Made by a program: the position numbers and the translations under genes
In this document: positions 1-7,289 of the stretch, piece by piece
Numbering within the stretch: position 1 is the stretch's first letter
Layout: every line of letters starts with the position of its first letter
The notes under the pieces: generated by a model
What the model was told of the DNA's origin: nothing
What the model saw: the letters and a program-made list of their open reading frames with translations, nothing else
The model's database searches: none
From: Bacteroidota bacterium
GTDB taxonomy: Bacteria; Bacteroidota; Bacteroidia; Flavobacteriales; Weeksellaceae
DNA length: 37,924 nt
NCBI GenBank assembly: GCA_023387375.1
Contig: JAEWIE010000033.1
Span: forward strand, 1-37,924
Direction of reading: 5' to 3'

Positions 1-23
1 TTAGCGCTCAAAAAGCAGGGATT

Positions 24-932
24 ATGAACATATTCAGTTTTACGGCTCATTTCGGTTCGGAGGAAGATTGTCGTTTGCATTTCAAGGAGCAGCGTGATAA
101 GGAAGGGGTTGTCTGCAAGCGATGCGGGGGCACTTCCCATTATTGGTTACAGGGTAAATGGAGTTATGAATGCAAAGGTTGCCGTTTCCGCACCTCGTTG
201 CGCAGCGGTACGATCATGGAGAGCTCCAAGCTGCCGTTTCTGGTGTGGTACAAAACGATGTTCCTGATGAGTTGCACAAAAAAGGGATTCTCCACCAACG
301 AACTCCAGAAGCAATTAGGATTGAAGCGTTACGAACCGGTATGGGCGATGGTACACAAACTCCGCAGGGCGATGGGCAACCGGGATGCAAGGTATACACT
401 GGAAGGGATGATAGAACTGGATGAGGGTTACTTTTCGGTGGCCAGTAAGGAAATCGAGCGAGGCAAGGGTACACGTGGCCGGGGAGCCGAGGGAAAGCAG
501 AACGTTGCGGTGATGGCCGAAAGCACCCCGTTGGAAGATATCGAAACGGGCAAAAAGGAGAAGCATGTGCGTTATTTCAAGGCCAGGGTACTGGATAGCC
601 ATCAAAGTGAAGGAATCAACGGCGTGGTCAGGGACTGCATGGAGGATGATGCCATCGTATTTTCGGACAAAAGCACTTCTTACGTTGACATCTCCGATCT
701 GGTGGAATTGCACGTCACCGAGAAATCAGACGCCAAAACCACCAAGGAAACACTCAAATGGGTGCATATCGCAATCAGTAATGCAAAACGGACATTGCTG
801 GGCAACTACCATAAAATCAAAAGGAAATACTTACAGTTGTATCTCAACGAGTTTATTTACAAATTAAACAGACGGTATTTTGGAGACAAACTCTTTGACA
901 GACTAGTAATTGCGAATATAACAGGTGCATAA
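24..932 (+). CDS. IS1595 (ISXO2-like) family transposase
   Basis: A 302-residue DDE transposase that would move its own insertion sequence. The N-terminal part has a zinc ribbon with two CxxC pairs (CKRC near residue 31, CKGC near residue 50). An ISXO2-like catalytic domain follows, with acidic residues in IELDEGYF (near 134) and VFSDKST (near 212) and an ending of the WVHIAISNAKR type, where this family usually has W-x-H-x-x-SN. The length is normal and the frame is open, so it is probably functional. The GC content is clearly higher than that of the genes to its right, which suggests recent arrival. The left end of the element is at or beyond the window edge, and I could not define its terminal inverted repeats. 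Confidence 0.9.
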   Translation: MNIFSFTAHFGSEEDCRLHFKEQRDKEGVVCKRCGGTSHYWLQGKWSYECKGCRFRTSLRSGTIMESSKLPFLVWYKTMFLMSCTKKGFSTNELQKQLGLKRYEPVWAMVHKLRRAMGNRDARYTLEGMIELDEGYFSVASKEIERGKGTRGRGAEGKQNVAVMAESTPLEDIETGKKEKHVRYFKARVLDSHQSEGINGVVRDCMEDDAIVFSDKSTSYVDISDLVELHVTEKSDAKTTKETLKWVHIAISNAKRTLLGNYHKIKRKYLQLYLNEFIYKLNRRYFGDKLFDRLVIANITGA

Positions 933-970
933 ACGGATAATCAGTAAATTTATCTAATTCTCAAAATAAG

Positions 971-1522
971 ATGAAGGAAATTTTTGGCGATAAAGTGGAA
1001 AACAACAGAGTTTTTATTAATTGGTTTACTGGATTAATCAATTTTCCTGACAAAACAGAAAAAAATAAAATTCTCCGTTGGGACGGAGTTTTTTATAAAA
1101 TATTTGAATACGAAACTGTTTTAGGTTTTCAAAATGGAAATTTAATTAGTCAAGGAAATGTGAAAAATTATGCAAAAATCAAAAATGGAATTAATCGAAA
1201 GGATAAAAGCAAAGTTTCTAAAATTATCTTTGAAAAACTGAAAAAGAAAAATTGGAAAAGTGATTATGATTGTTCGGAAAAATATCTAATTACAATTTCT
1301 GAAAATGGAAAAATATCAAATGTGAGAATGACCTATTCAAATGAAGAACGAAAAGAGTTCTATGAGGAAGATGAATATGAGTATTGTATCAGCAAAGTGA
1401 GAAATGCTTTAACTGGACTACAATTTGATATTTTGAAGGATAAAGGAAAACCAATTTCAGAAGATATTTATATAGAAATTTGGCAAGAGAAAAATGGGAA
1501 GCTTGAGGATTGGACGCGCTAA
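971..1522 (+). CDS. hypothetical protein beside the IS
   Basis: A 183-residue, lysine-rich protein of AT-rich composition that I do not recognise. It has no signal peptide, membrane segment or familiar motif. It begins 38 bases after the transposase stop, so its true N-terminus may have been removed when the IS1595 element landed; the C-terminal half (KVRNALTGLQFDILKDKGKP onward) looks like the end of a complete protein. Composition and position between two transposases suggest a cargo gene of the same sort as the cassette gene at 3016-3843. Function unknown. Confidence 0.6.
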   Translation: MKEIFGDKVENNRVFINWFTGLINFPDKTEKNKILRWDGVFYKIFEYETVLGFQNGNLISQGNVKNYAKIKNGINRKDKSKVSKIIFEKLKKKNWKSDYDCSEKYLITISENGKISNVRMTYSNEERKEFYEEDEYEYCISKVRNALTGLQFDILKDKGKPISEDIYIEIWQEKNGKLEDWTR

Positions 1523-1578
1523 AGAAGACACTTCTGCTAACATATTCTATGACAAAAACCAAACAAAAAGTGATAAAA

Positions 1579-2580
1579 TTAAGCTGCAAATTTATGCAGG
1601 TTCACAAAGTTTGATTTCCGTTGGATGACGGCAAAGATTCTGTACACCATTTTACATTTTATGTTGTTTAAGACCAGCATAGTATGCTTTCCTTCTGCTT
1701 TTTTCCTGTTGTAATAGTCCTTGAGTTCCGGATCGTATTTTATTGCCGTAAGAGAGGCCATGTGCAGCAGTGTTTTCATTTTTTTATCCGCCAGGTGACT
1801 GACTCTGGTTTTTCCTTTAATACTTGTGCCGGAAGAATGCTCGAAGGGCGCCACACCTGAATAACACGCAAATTTTCGTCCGCTTGTAAATGCCGTAAAT
1901 CCTTTTGTCGCCATTAAGATATAAACCGAAGTAATATCCCCGATACCCGGAATGCTTTTTAGAAGTTGCTGCTGTCCGTACAGGTTTTCGTCTTCCCGAA
2001 TCAGTGTTCTGATCTTCTCATCCAACATTACAAGTTGTTTTTTCAGGTGTTTTACCGTTTGGTTATTAATTGCTTTTACGCTGTTGAAAACCTCTTTTGT
2101 CAGGAACATTTCGTTTTCCTTTGTTCTTTCAAATGTTTTAATGGCTGCCACGGTTTTTTCACGCTCGGCAAACACTATTTTCAGTTGCTGCAGACTGAGC
2201 TCAGGAAGGGTGGAAAGCGCGATTTTATCCGTGTTTCGTTTGGCATAATGAGCAATCTCTTTCGCATCTACCTTATCGCTTTTGCCACGGGTAATCCCCA
2301 GAGAACGTTTGATTTCCAGAGCAGGAACCTGGGCGTAATCCAGGCTGTTTTCGCTTAAAACCAACGCAAGCAGCGAGGAATAAATGCCGGTGTTTTCGAA
2401 GACGAAAAGAGTCTCATTCATCTGGCAGCCGGTTTTTTTCAATGTTTTTAAAAACTTATCGACCGATTTTTGAGTGTTCAGTATCTGACCCTGTTCGAGC
2501 TGTGGATCTTCTTTTACGATGCAATAATCGAGGGTTAATTTTGCTACATCAATTCCGATGTAAGTTCTGTAATTTTTCAT
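1579..2580 (-). CDS. IS110 family transposase
   Basis: A 333-residue IS110-type recombinase. The N-terminal RuvC-like DEDD domain shows D11 (GIDVAK), E62 (FENTGIY), D102 and D105 (KSDKVDAKE). The C-terminal Transposase_20 part has a helix-hairpin-helix (SIPGIGDITS) and the segment YSGVAPFEHSSGTSIKG, which carries the serine expected to act in strand exchange. Length and domain order are complete. IS110 enzymes are guided by a bridge RNA from the non-coding end of the element; here the non-coding stretch lies upstream of the gene, at 2581 to about 2790, as in the IS110 (not IS1111) subgroup. The element sits between the orphan gene at 971 and a large palindrome. Confidence 0.93.
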   Translation of the reverse strand: MKNYRTYIGIDVAKLTLDYCIVKEDPQLEQGQILNTQKSVDKFLKTLKKTGCQMNETLFVFENTGIYSSLLALVLSENSLDYAQVPALEIKRSLGITRGKSDKVDAKEIAHYAKRNTDKIALSTLPELSLQQLKIVFAEREKTVAAIKTFERTKENEMFLTKEVFNSVKAINNQTVKHLKKQLVMLDEKIRTLIREDENLYGQQQLLKSIPGIGDITSVYILMATKGFTAFTSGRKFACYSGVAPFEHSSGTSIKGKTRVSHLADKKMKTLLHMASLTAIKYDPELKDYYNRKKAEGKHTMLVLNNIKCKMVYRIFAVIQRKSNFVNLHKFAA

Positions 2581-2667
2581 AATTTAGTGGTGTTAAATTG
2601 ATGTTGAATTGCTTTAAAATCTTTATTAGATCTGGGTAATCTGGTATTCTATCTAAAGCTTTTTCAA

Positions 2668-2761
2668 CCTTTTAAAACAAGGCAGAGGACTGATATGTTA
2701 GATGAGACTTTTAATCTCTAAAGGTATTTCTAGTTCACCTCTGTCTTGTTAATTTTAAAGG
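2668..2761 (-). ncRNA. candidate IS110 bridge RNA hairpin
   Basis: Two arms, 2676-2688 (AACAAGGCAGAGG) and 2738-2750 (CCTCTGTCTTGTT), pair over 13 bases with one G-U or mismatch, and AT-rich flanks extend the stem with small bulges. They enclose about 49 bases. The structure is just upstream of the IS110 transposase start, where members of this subgroup encode the bridge RNA. I infer the function from position and structure. The loops that would match donor and target could not be assigned. Confidence 0.4.
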
Positions 2762-2793
2762 TATTAATTTATGGGTGTAAAGTAAAGATGGGT

Positions 2794-2960
2794 TTTGCAA
2801 GATGCGGGGTTGAAGGAAATCTCAGAAATATTCTAAAAAGTACCCGCAAAAAACTTTTCCATTTTTTAGTTCTTTCGTAATTTTAAAAAATGGAAAAAGT
2901 TTTTGCTAGGGTTCGGTTCTCCTCTTGAAATCTCGGTTGCAGTAGCCCGCACCTCGCAAA
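2794..2960. repeat. long imperfect palindrome (cassette boundary)
   Basis: The outer arms 2794-2808 and 2946-2960 match at 13 of 15 positions. The inner arms 2846-2868 and 2884-2906 match at 21 of 23, around a 15-base loop. A direct repeat of GAAATCTC lies in the spacers on both sides. The whole stretch can fold into a large cruciform or single-strand hairpin. A shortened relative (TTTGCAAAATGCGGG at 3863) follows the next gene. It behaves like the hairpin recombination sites between integron cassettes, but its core does not fit the integron consensus. Confidence 0.7.
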
Positions 2961-2970
2961 GCCCTTTTCC

Positions 2971-3856
2971 GTTGTACGCAATTTTACAACAAACGGGTTT
3001 ATACAAACTAACTAAATGAGTAAACTATTTAAATTTTTAGCAATAATTTTTTGTGGTATTTTAAATGCCCAAACAATAAATGGTAAGATTATTTCGAAAG
3101 AAAACAATAGCGCAATTCCTTTTGCTAGAATAGGAATTGAAAATGAAAATTTTGGAGCAATTGCTGACGAAAAAGGTAATTATTCAATTGACTTGACAAA
3201 TGTTGATCAGAATAAAAATATTACAGTGCAAGTTGGAGGATTTGAAAATTTTTCTCAATCAGTTCAAAATTTTATAAGTGGAAATCACATAATTTCTCTT
3301 AACGAAAAAGTAGTAGATATTCAAGAAGTTAAATTAAATCCAAAAAGATATTCCGAAAAAAACTGGGGAACTAATGCAAAAACCAAAAAAGTACAATTTG
3401 GTTTTAATCCTGCAAGAACCAAAGAAGATAAATCTAAAGAATTTGGTGTTTATTTTAATAATAACAAAAAATTAAAAATTCAAAAGATCAATATTAATAT
3501 TGTAAATTTGAAAACTGATAAACCTCTTTTGATAAGTTTCAATGTATATTCAGAAAAAAATGGACTTCCTGACAATTCTTTGTTAAGTGAAAATCTAACA
3601 GTACAATTAACAGAAGCCGACATAAAAGCAGGGACATTTACCTTTGATATATCTAAAAGAAATGTATGGATTTCTAAACAAAATTTCTTTGTATCAATGC
3701 AAGTAATAAATAATTTTGATGGATGGATTTATTTGAGTGGAGCATTATTCAAAACCGTTTATTATAGGAGCTATTATGACAGATGGGAAAAGAGAACAAT
3801 TGCTCAACCCTCATTGAATATTGATGTGAAAATAGAAAAATAAAACTGCGTACAAC
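2971..3856. repeat. 10-bp inverted repeats framing one-gene cassette
   Basis: GTTGTACGCA at 2971-2980 and TGCGTACAAC at 3847-3856 are perfect inverted copies. They bracket exactly one gene (3016-3843), 35 bases before its start and 3 bases after its stop. This is the layout of a gene cassette: short inverse core sites with a large palindrome attached. That it moves as a unit is inference. Confidence 0.55.
3016..3843 (+). CDS. secreted carboxypeptidase-regulatory-like protein
   Basis: A 275-residue protein with an N-terminal signal peptide (MSKLFKFLAIIFCGILNAQ, cut near residue 19). A CarboxypepD_reg-like beta-sandwich follows, seen in TINGKIISKENNSAIPFARIGI and GAIADEKGNYSIDL (about residues 20-90), of the kind common in exported Bacteroidetes proteins. 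The remaining 180 residues form a beta-rich domain I cannot name. It is probably periplasmic or outer-membrane associated. It is the only gene between the inverted repeats at 2971 and 3847, so it is likely cassette cargo. Start and stop sit tightly between the repeats. Confidence 0.7.
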   Translation: MSKLFKFLAIIFCGILNAQTINGKIISKENNSAIPFARIGIENENFGAIADEKGNYSIDLTNVDQNKNITVQVGGFENFSQSVQNFISGNHIISLNEKVVDIQEVKLNPKRYSEKNWGTNAKTKKVQFGFNPARTKEDKSKEFGVYFNNNKKLKIQKININIVNLKTDKPLLISFNVYSEKNGLPDNSLLSENLTVQLTEADIKAGTFTFDISKRNVWISKQNFFVSMQVINNFDGWIYLSGALFKTVYYRSYYDRWEKRTIAQPSLNIDVKIEK

Positions 3857-3862
3857 ATAGTA

Positions 3863-3931
3863 TTTGCAAAATGCGGGATGAAGTCTTGAATTGAAAAGCC
3901 TAAATATTTAGCCGCATATGCTTTTCAATTC
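3863..3931. repeat. second, shortened cassette hairpin
   Basis: TTTGCAAAATGCGGG at 3863-3877 resembles the outer arm of the palindrome at 2794. It is followed by a perfect 12-bp hairpin, GAATTGAAAAGC at 3888-3899 with GCTTTTCAATTC at 3920-3931, whose loop itself contains the palindrome CTAAATATTTAG. No matching right outer arm follows; the sequence runs into the truncated ssb gene. Confidence 0.6.
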
Positions 3932-3947
3932 CACTTTTTTTAGTAAT

Positions 3948-4046
3948 TTAGTCATTGGGTGCTACCGAAAAGTTTACGACCTGTTTATCGTTTTTCAAGG
4001 TGTTGATTTCTGCATTTTTGGTAATTCTACCTACGATTGTGTTCAT
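3948..4046 (-). pseudogene. ssb: truncated single-stranded DNA-binding protein
   Basis: Reading leftward from an ATG at 4046, 32 codons give MNTIVGRITKNAEI and then LKNDKQVVNFSVAPND, and stop at 3948. This is the start of the SSB-like proteins of Bacteroidetes conjugative and mobilizable elements, which normally continue for about 70-100 more residues. The reading frame ends about where the cassette sequence begins, so arrival of the cassette, or a deletion next to it, seems to have removed the rest. The remaining stub cannot form the OB fold. Identification rests on recall of the N-terminal motif. Confidence 0.65.
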
Positions 4047-4223
4047 AATCTTAAATTTTAAAATGTTAATATTTTGTTAATTTTTGTTTTGTCAAAGGTC
4101 AAATGTTGGGAGTGAATTGATTTGGTATCGAGGACACTCGGCATTTTTCTTTTTTTATATTAAGTTAGAAAACAGTATTTTTTGCTGGATTTTTATTGTT
4201 TTTCCGTTGATTTCAAAGAACGT

Positions 4224-4487
4224 CTATGGTTGATTTGATTCGTACAACTGAGGTTCCGGCTTTTTCTTTGCGCATGAACATAGGACGGCACCATCCATAC
4301 AAAACCCGATTCGGTTCCGCTGGATAAAGGCAGAAAATTCCGAATCGGGCTTGAAATCTTTTTGTCCGAAGGATTTAGGAGTGTCTGGAAAAATTGTTGG
4401 AGCTTGTGGAAAGAATTTTTTTAGAAACCCAAAAAGATTTTTTTGTGTGGGTGGTGCCGTCCTACATTTGCAAACGTAAAAGCCCAA
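4224..4487 (-). CDS. doubtful small ORF over inverted repeats
   Basis: An 87-residue frame with several cysteines (CKC, CMDG, CSC) and no recognised domain. It lies between the truncated ssb and the primase gene and completely covers a nested inverted-repeat structure (4281-4464), so the open frame may simply reflect sequence kept for another reason, such as a DNA processing or single-strand origin site. Its base composition is richer in GC than the flanks. I give it as a possible gene only. Confidence 0.3.
   Translation of the reverse strand: MGFYVCKCRTAPPTQKNLFGFLKKFFPQAPTIFPDTPKSFGQKDFKPDSEFSAFIQRNRIGFCMDGAVLCSCAKKKPEPQLYESNQP
4281..4464. repeat. nested perfect inverted repeats (possible oriT or single-strand origin)
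   Basis: TAGGACGGCACCA at 4281-4293 and its exact reverse complement at 4452-4464 enclose 158 bases. Inside, CCCGATTCGG at 4305-4314 pairs perfectly with CCGAATCGGG at 4340-4349. The site lies between ssb and primase of a plasmid-like element, where a transfer or lagging-strand origin would make sense. No relaxase gene is present to support oriT, so the role is inference. Confidence 0.5.
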
Positions 4488-4580
4488 CCGCAGTTGGGAA
4501 ACTTAATCAATGGACGTGGTTGTTAATGGAAAACTAAAGGAAATTCATTGGAAAATGGTTTCTCCAATGATTTAAACTGA

Positions 4581-5420
4581 TCAAATATTACAAAACCACT
4601 CGTTCAAGTCCTTAAAATTATGATAAATTAAAGAGCAATCCTCTACATTTTTGTATTGACTTTTAATTTTTAATTTAACCGATTTCCCATTCTTATCATT
4701 GTCTAGAAAAAGTGAAATTTTCTCATATTGTTTCAGTTTTTCTTCCACCTTGAAAAACATTGCGGTTGAATTTAAAGTCAAGTAATCACAGTTTGAATTA
4801 TCTGATTTGTCTAAATTTCGGTAGGTCAGATAATCGAAAAAGCCCTCAAATATGAGAATCTCGTTCTTGAGATTGTTATCATTAACAATCAACGTCACAT
4901 CCTTTTTTCCCAAACATATTTTTGACTGTGGATTGCGAATCTCAAAACCTCCGGACTTATTCTGAAATCCAATTCCGAAATATTTTCTTCCTTTCAATTC
5001 GTAGTGAATTTCCTTAACCCTATGCTTTTGCTCAAAAACTCTTCGGGACTTCAGATACTGAATTAATGCAGGATGCTGGATTTCTTTGATTTCTAAAATC
5101 TGATTGCATGTTTGACCAGTAGTTTCGTGATATTTTATTTCATTTTGAACTCTAAAATCCAATGTTGAAAGGCATTTCAATGCTTCTGAAACGGAACATT
5201 TCTTTATCTGTTGGACAATTGAAATCACATCGTAACTTTTTCCATTTCCAAAATCGAACGCCTTGTTTTTGACAAAATCGACCGCCAGACTTGGAATTTT
5301 TTCCTCCCGGTCCAACGCAAAATAAAACGCAGTTTTCGGATTTTCTTTGACCGGAAACAGCCCGAACGACTCCAAAACCGCCCGAATTCCGACGTTTTGC
5401 TTGACTTTTTCGCAATTCAT
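4581..5420 (-). CDS. TOPRIM-domain DNA primase of mobile element
   Basis: A 279-residue protein of the CHC2/TOPRIM type found on Bacteroidetes mobilizable elements. The N-terminal part (residues 1-90: SFGLFPVKENPKTAFYF, FDFGNGKSYDVISIVQQ) matches the core of the DnaG zinc-binding domain, though the CHC2 cysteines are not evident. The TOPRIM domain follows: ILIFEGFFDYLTY (about 192-205) carries the conserved glutamate, and KISLFLDNDKNG (about 234-245) the DxD pair. It would make primers for element replication after transfer or at the adjacent origin. The gene is transcribed away from the origin at 5445-5834. It is near the normal length for these short primases. Confidence 0.8.
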   Translation of the reverse strand: MNCEKVKQNVGIRAVLESFGLFPVKENPKTAFYFALDREEKIPSLAVDFVKNKAFDFGNGKSYDVISIVQQIKKCSVSEALKCLSTLDFRVQNEIKYHETTGQTCNQILEIKEIQHPALIQYLKSRRVFEQKHRVKEIHYELKGRKYFGIGFQNKSGGFEIRNPQSKICLGKKDVTLIVNDNNLKNEILIFEGFFDYLTYRNLDKSDNSNCDYLTLNSTAMFFKVEEKLKQYEKISLFLDNDKNGKSVKLKIKSQYKNVEDCSLIYHNFKDLNEWFCNI

Positions 5421-5444
5421 TTTTTTTCTTTTAATGCAAATTAC

Positions 5445-5834
5445 TTATCCACATTTCCCTTTTAAATAAAAAAGACTTTTAATTTACTTTTATATTACTT
5501 TTAGCAAACGGCATTCTTCTTTTGCCACAAAGGATTTAATGGTGTTTTTCGGTGAGTTCAATTCCGAAAACTAGTGAGTTCAATTCCGAAATCTGGGTGA
5601 GTGCAATTCCGAAATAAAGCCTGTTTTGGGGTGAGTGCAATTCCGAATCGATTTTTCCATTTATTCTGATAACCGTAGTTATCCACAAAACAGCTAGGTT
5701 ATCCACAATTTTTGTGTTTTCTAAATCTTCGGGTGAGTGCAATTCCGAATTCGATGCTGTTATTTTGTTCATTTTTAACATTTCTTTAACTTTAGTGAGT
5801 GCAATTCCGAATTGGTGGTGAGTGCAATTCCGAA
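5445..5834. other. iteron-type replication origin
   Basis: This gene-free stretch between primase and rep has all the parts of a plasmid origin: a perfect DnaA box (TTATCCACA) at 5445-5453, an AT-rich tract at about 5461-5510 that could melt, seven 17-bp iterons, and two more perfect DnaA boxes at 5679-5687 and 5699-5707. The origin lies downstream of the rep gene. An origin inside an element that also has an integrase suggests a plasmid that integrates, or an integrative element that replicates after excision. Confidence 0.8.
5552..5834. repeat. seven 17-bp iterons
   Basis: GTGAGTGCAATTCCGAA or the variant GTGAGTTCAATTCCGAA occurs at 5552, 5574, 5597, 5631, 5733, 5795 and 5818, always in the same orientation. 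Start-to-start distances are 22, 23, 34, 102, 62 and 23, so neighbouring copies are often close to two or three helical turns apart. The last copy ends 1 base before the rep stop codon. They are the likely binding sites of the Rep protein encoded next door. Confidence 0.9.
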
Positions 5835-5835
5835 A

Positions 5836-6960
5836 TCAGACAATCATCGGATAGCCATTAGGGAATATTTCTCCCATTTTTGTATTTCTATACAAATGCT
5901 TTATGTGTGCCTGAATTTCAATAAGAAATTTTTGACCTTTAAAGTCGGTCGATGCTATCTTTCTCATTCTGCAGTTCCTAATAAATTCCTTGAAGGCTCT
6001 TTCAATCAGTTCCCTTGTCTGCGGTATATTTTCGTATTGATGGAAAAACTGGACTGTTTCGGCTTCGTCTAATCTATATCGTTTTTTGAAATAGAGCAAT
6101 CTTCGGTTAATTTTATGACTTTGGTTAAAATTCTCTTGGTTTGATTCTATAAGTTTTTTTGCTTCTTCAAATGGATGAGAAAATCCTTTGGTTAAGATAG
6201 GAACAATAAATATGGAATCCTTTTCATACCTGTATTGGAAAGAAAAACTATTGTATCTGTCGAGATTGATTTTGATGGGCTTTAGAAATTTGAAGCAGAA
6301 ATCTTTGGTATTTTTATAATTTAACCCAAACTTTTTATTGAAATTACCCAGCTTCAGCATTGTTCCCGATTCGGGAATTTTTGAAAGCCAGATGGAGAAA
6401 ATAATGTGTTTGTTGTTTCTGATATTATACACCAGATGATAGAGTACATAATTATATTCGGGAATAACCAATAATTTTTTCAGCCAGTAACTGCTAATTA
6501 GAAATGTGGTAAAACCTCTTTGGTCATAGGTTGGCGTAGAAATAAGTCCGCCAAATGTTTTGATTTCTTTCCCTTTTGAATTAAGCGATTTGTACCATCC
6601 CATCTTAAATTTGGCGAGAAACTCATAGGCATCCACAACCTGCTTTGTGGAACCACTCGGAGAAATTTTACTGTTCCGGATTTTGATGGAGGCGAAAATG
6701 TTATTTTCTGTTTCAAATTCTTCATCAAATAGGGAAAGTTGCTTCGGACGGTCTTCGGGACGAAACTGTTCATTGCCGATAATTGCAACGATATTGAAAA
6801 TGACTCGAAGCGCATTGATTGGGATGTCCGCCGCTTGTTGGTCATCAAAAATAAAGTCGTCCACGAAATGATTTCCCAGCCGAATCTTGTCGGGAACTTT
6901 TTCTCCCTTGTCCTCAAACTTCTTTCGGACATGGCGCAAATCTTTTTCAGATAAAGACAT
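5836..6960 (-). CDS. Rep_3-type (RepB family) replication initiator
   Basis: A 374-residue plasmid initiator. Recognition rests on overall resemblance to flavobacterial plasmid Rep proteins: an N-terminal charged segment, a first winged-helix region (VDAYEFLAKFKMGWYKS, then STPTYDQRGFTTFLISSYWLKKLL, about 125-185), and a second region (HIIFSIWLSKI, KLGNFNKKFGLNY, FKFLKPIKINLDRY, about 205-270). The C-terminal tail (FKEFIRNCRMRKI) is basic. It should bind the iterons immediately beyond its stop codon and open the origin. The start at 6960 (MSLSEKDLRHVRKKF) is the first ATG and leaves a short untranslated gap. The family call is strengthened by the iterons. Confidence 0.8.
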   Translation of the reverse strand: MSLSEKDLRHVRKKFEDKGEKVPDKIRLGNHFVDDFIFDDQQAADIPINALRVIFNIVAIIGNEQFRPEDRPKQLSLFDEEFETENNIFASIKIRNSKISPSGSTKQVVDAYEFLAKFKMGWYKSLNSKGKEIKTFGGLISTPTYDQRGFTTFLISSYWLKKLLVIPEYNYVLYHLVYNIRNNKHIIFSIWLSKIPESGTMLKLGNFNKKFGLNYKNTKDFCFKFLKPIKINLDRYNSFSFQYRYEKDSIFIVPILTKGFSHPFEEAKKLIESNQENFNQSHKINRRLLYFKKRYRLDEAETVQFFHQYENIPQTRELIERAFKEFIRNCRMRKIASTDFKGQKFLIEIQAHIKHLYRNTKMGEIFPNGYPMIV

Positions 6961-7010
6961 TTTCTATTCTTAATGTTCCTGATTTCTTATTTCCTGATTT
7001 CAGATGGTAA

Positions 7011-7238
7011 TTATTTGGTTCGAACAGTTTTCTTTACTAGTTTTATTTTCTCACTTTTCAGTGTTTTGTCTCCATCAATGAGATTGTAGTGTTTGTAGGA
7101 ATCAACACCAGTTGCTTTGAACACCCTTTTTTCGGCTTCTCCTATATTGGGGATCCTCACTTTCTGGATACCCAGATATTCGTAAGATATTTTATTGATG
7201 GTTACTTTTTGACCAGGTTTTAAGTCAGATATTTTCAT
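7011..7238 (-). CDS. small hypothetical protein
   Basis: A 75-residue basic protein (MKISDLKPGQKVTINKISYEYLGI) of unknown function. The start resembles small beta-barrel domains with a PGQKV turn, but no family can be named. It lies 50 bases upstream of rep in the same direction and is probably co-transcribed with the replication genes. Confidence 0.6.
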   Translation of the reverse strand: MKISDLKPGQKVTINKISYEYLGIQKVRIPNIGEAEKRVFKATGVDSYKHYNLIDGDKTLKSEKIKLVKKTVRTK

Positions 7239-7289
7239 TGTTTTAAGTTTTTACGATTTGTTAGAAATGAAATCGACTTTTTATTGATT

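Noticed and set aside
2794..3856. Class 1-type integron with attC
   Set aside because: The core sites do not obey GTTRRRY/RYYYAAC and no integron integrase is in the window; kept only as a cassette-like structure.
5552..5834. CRISPR array
   Set aside because: Repeats are only 17 bases, spacings vary from 22 to 102, no cas genes, and DnaA boxes and a Rep gene next door explain them as iterons.
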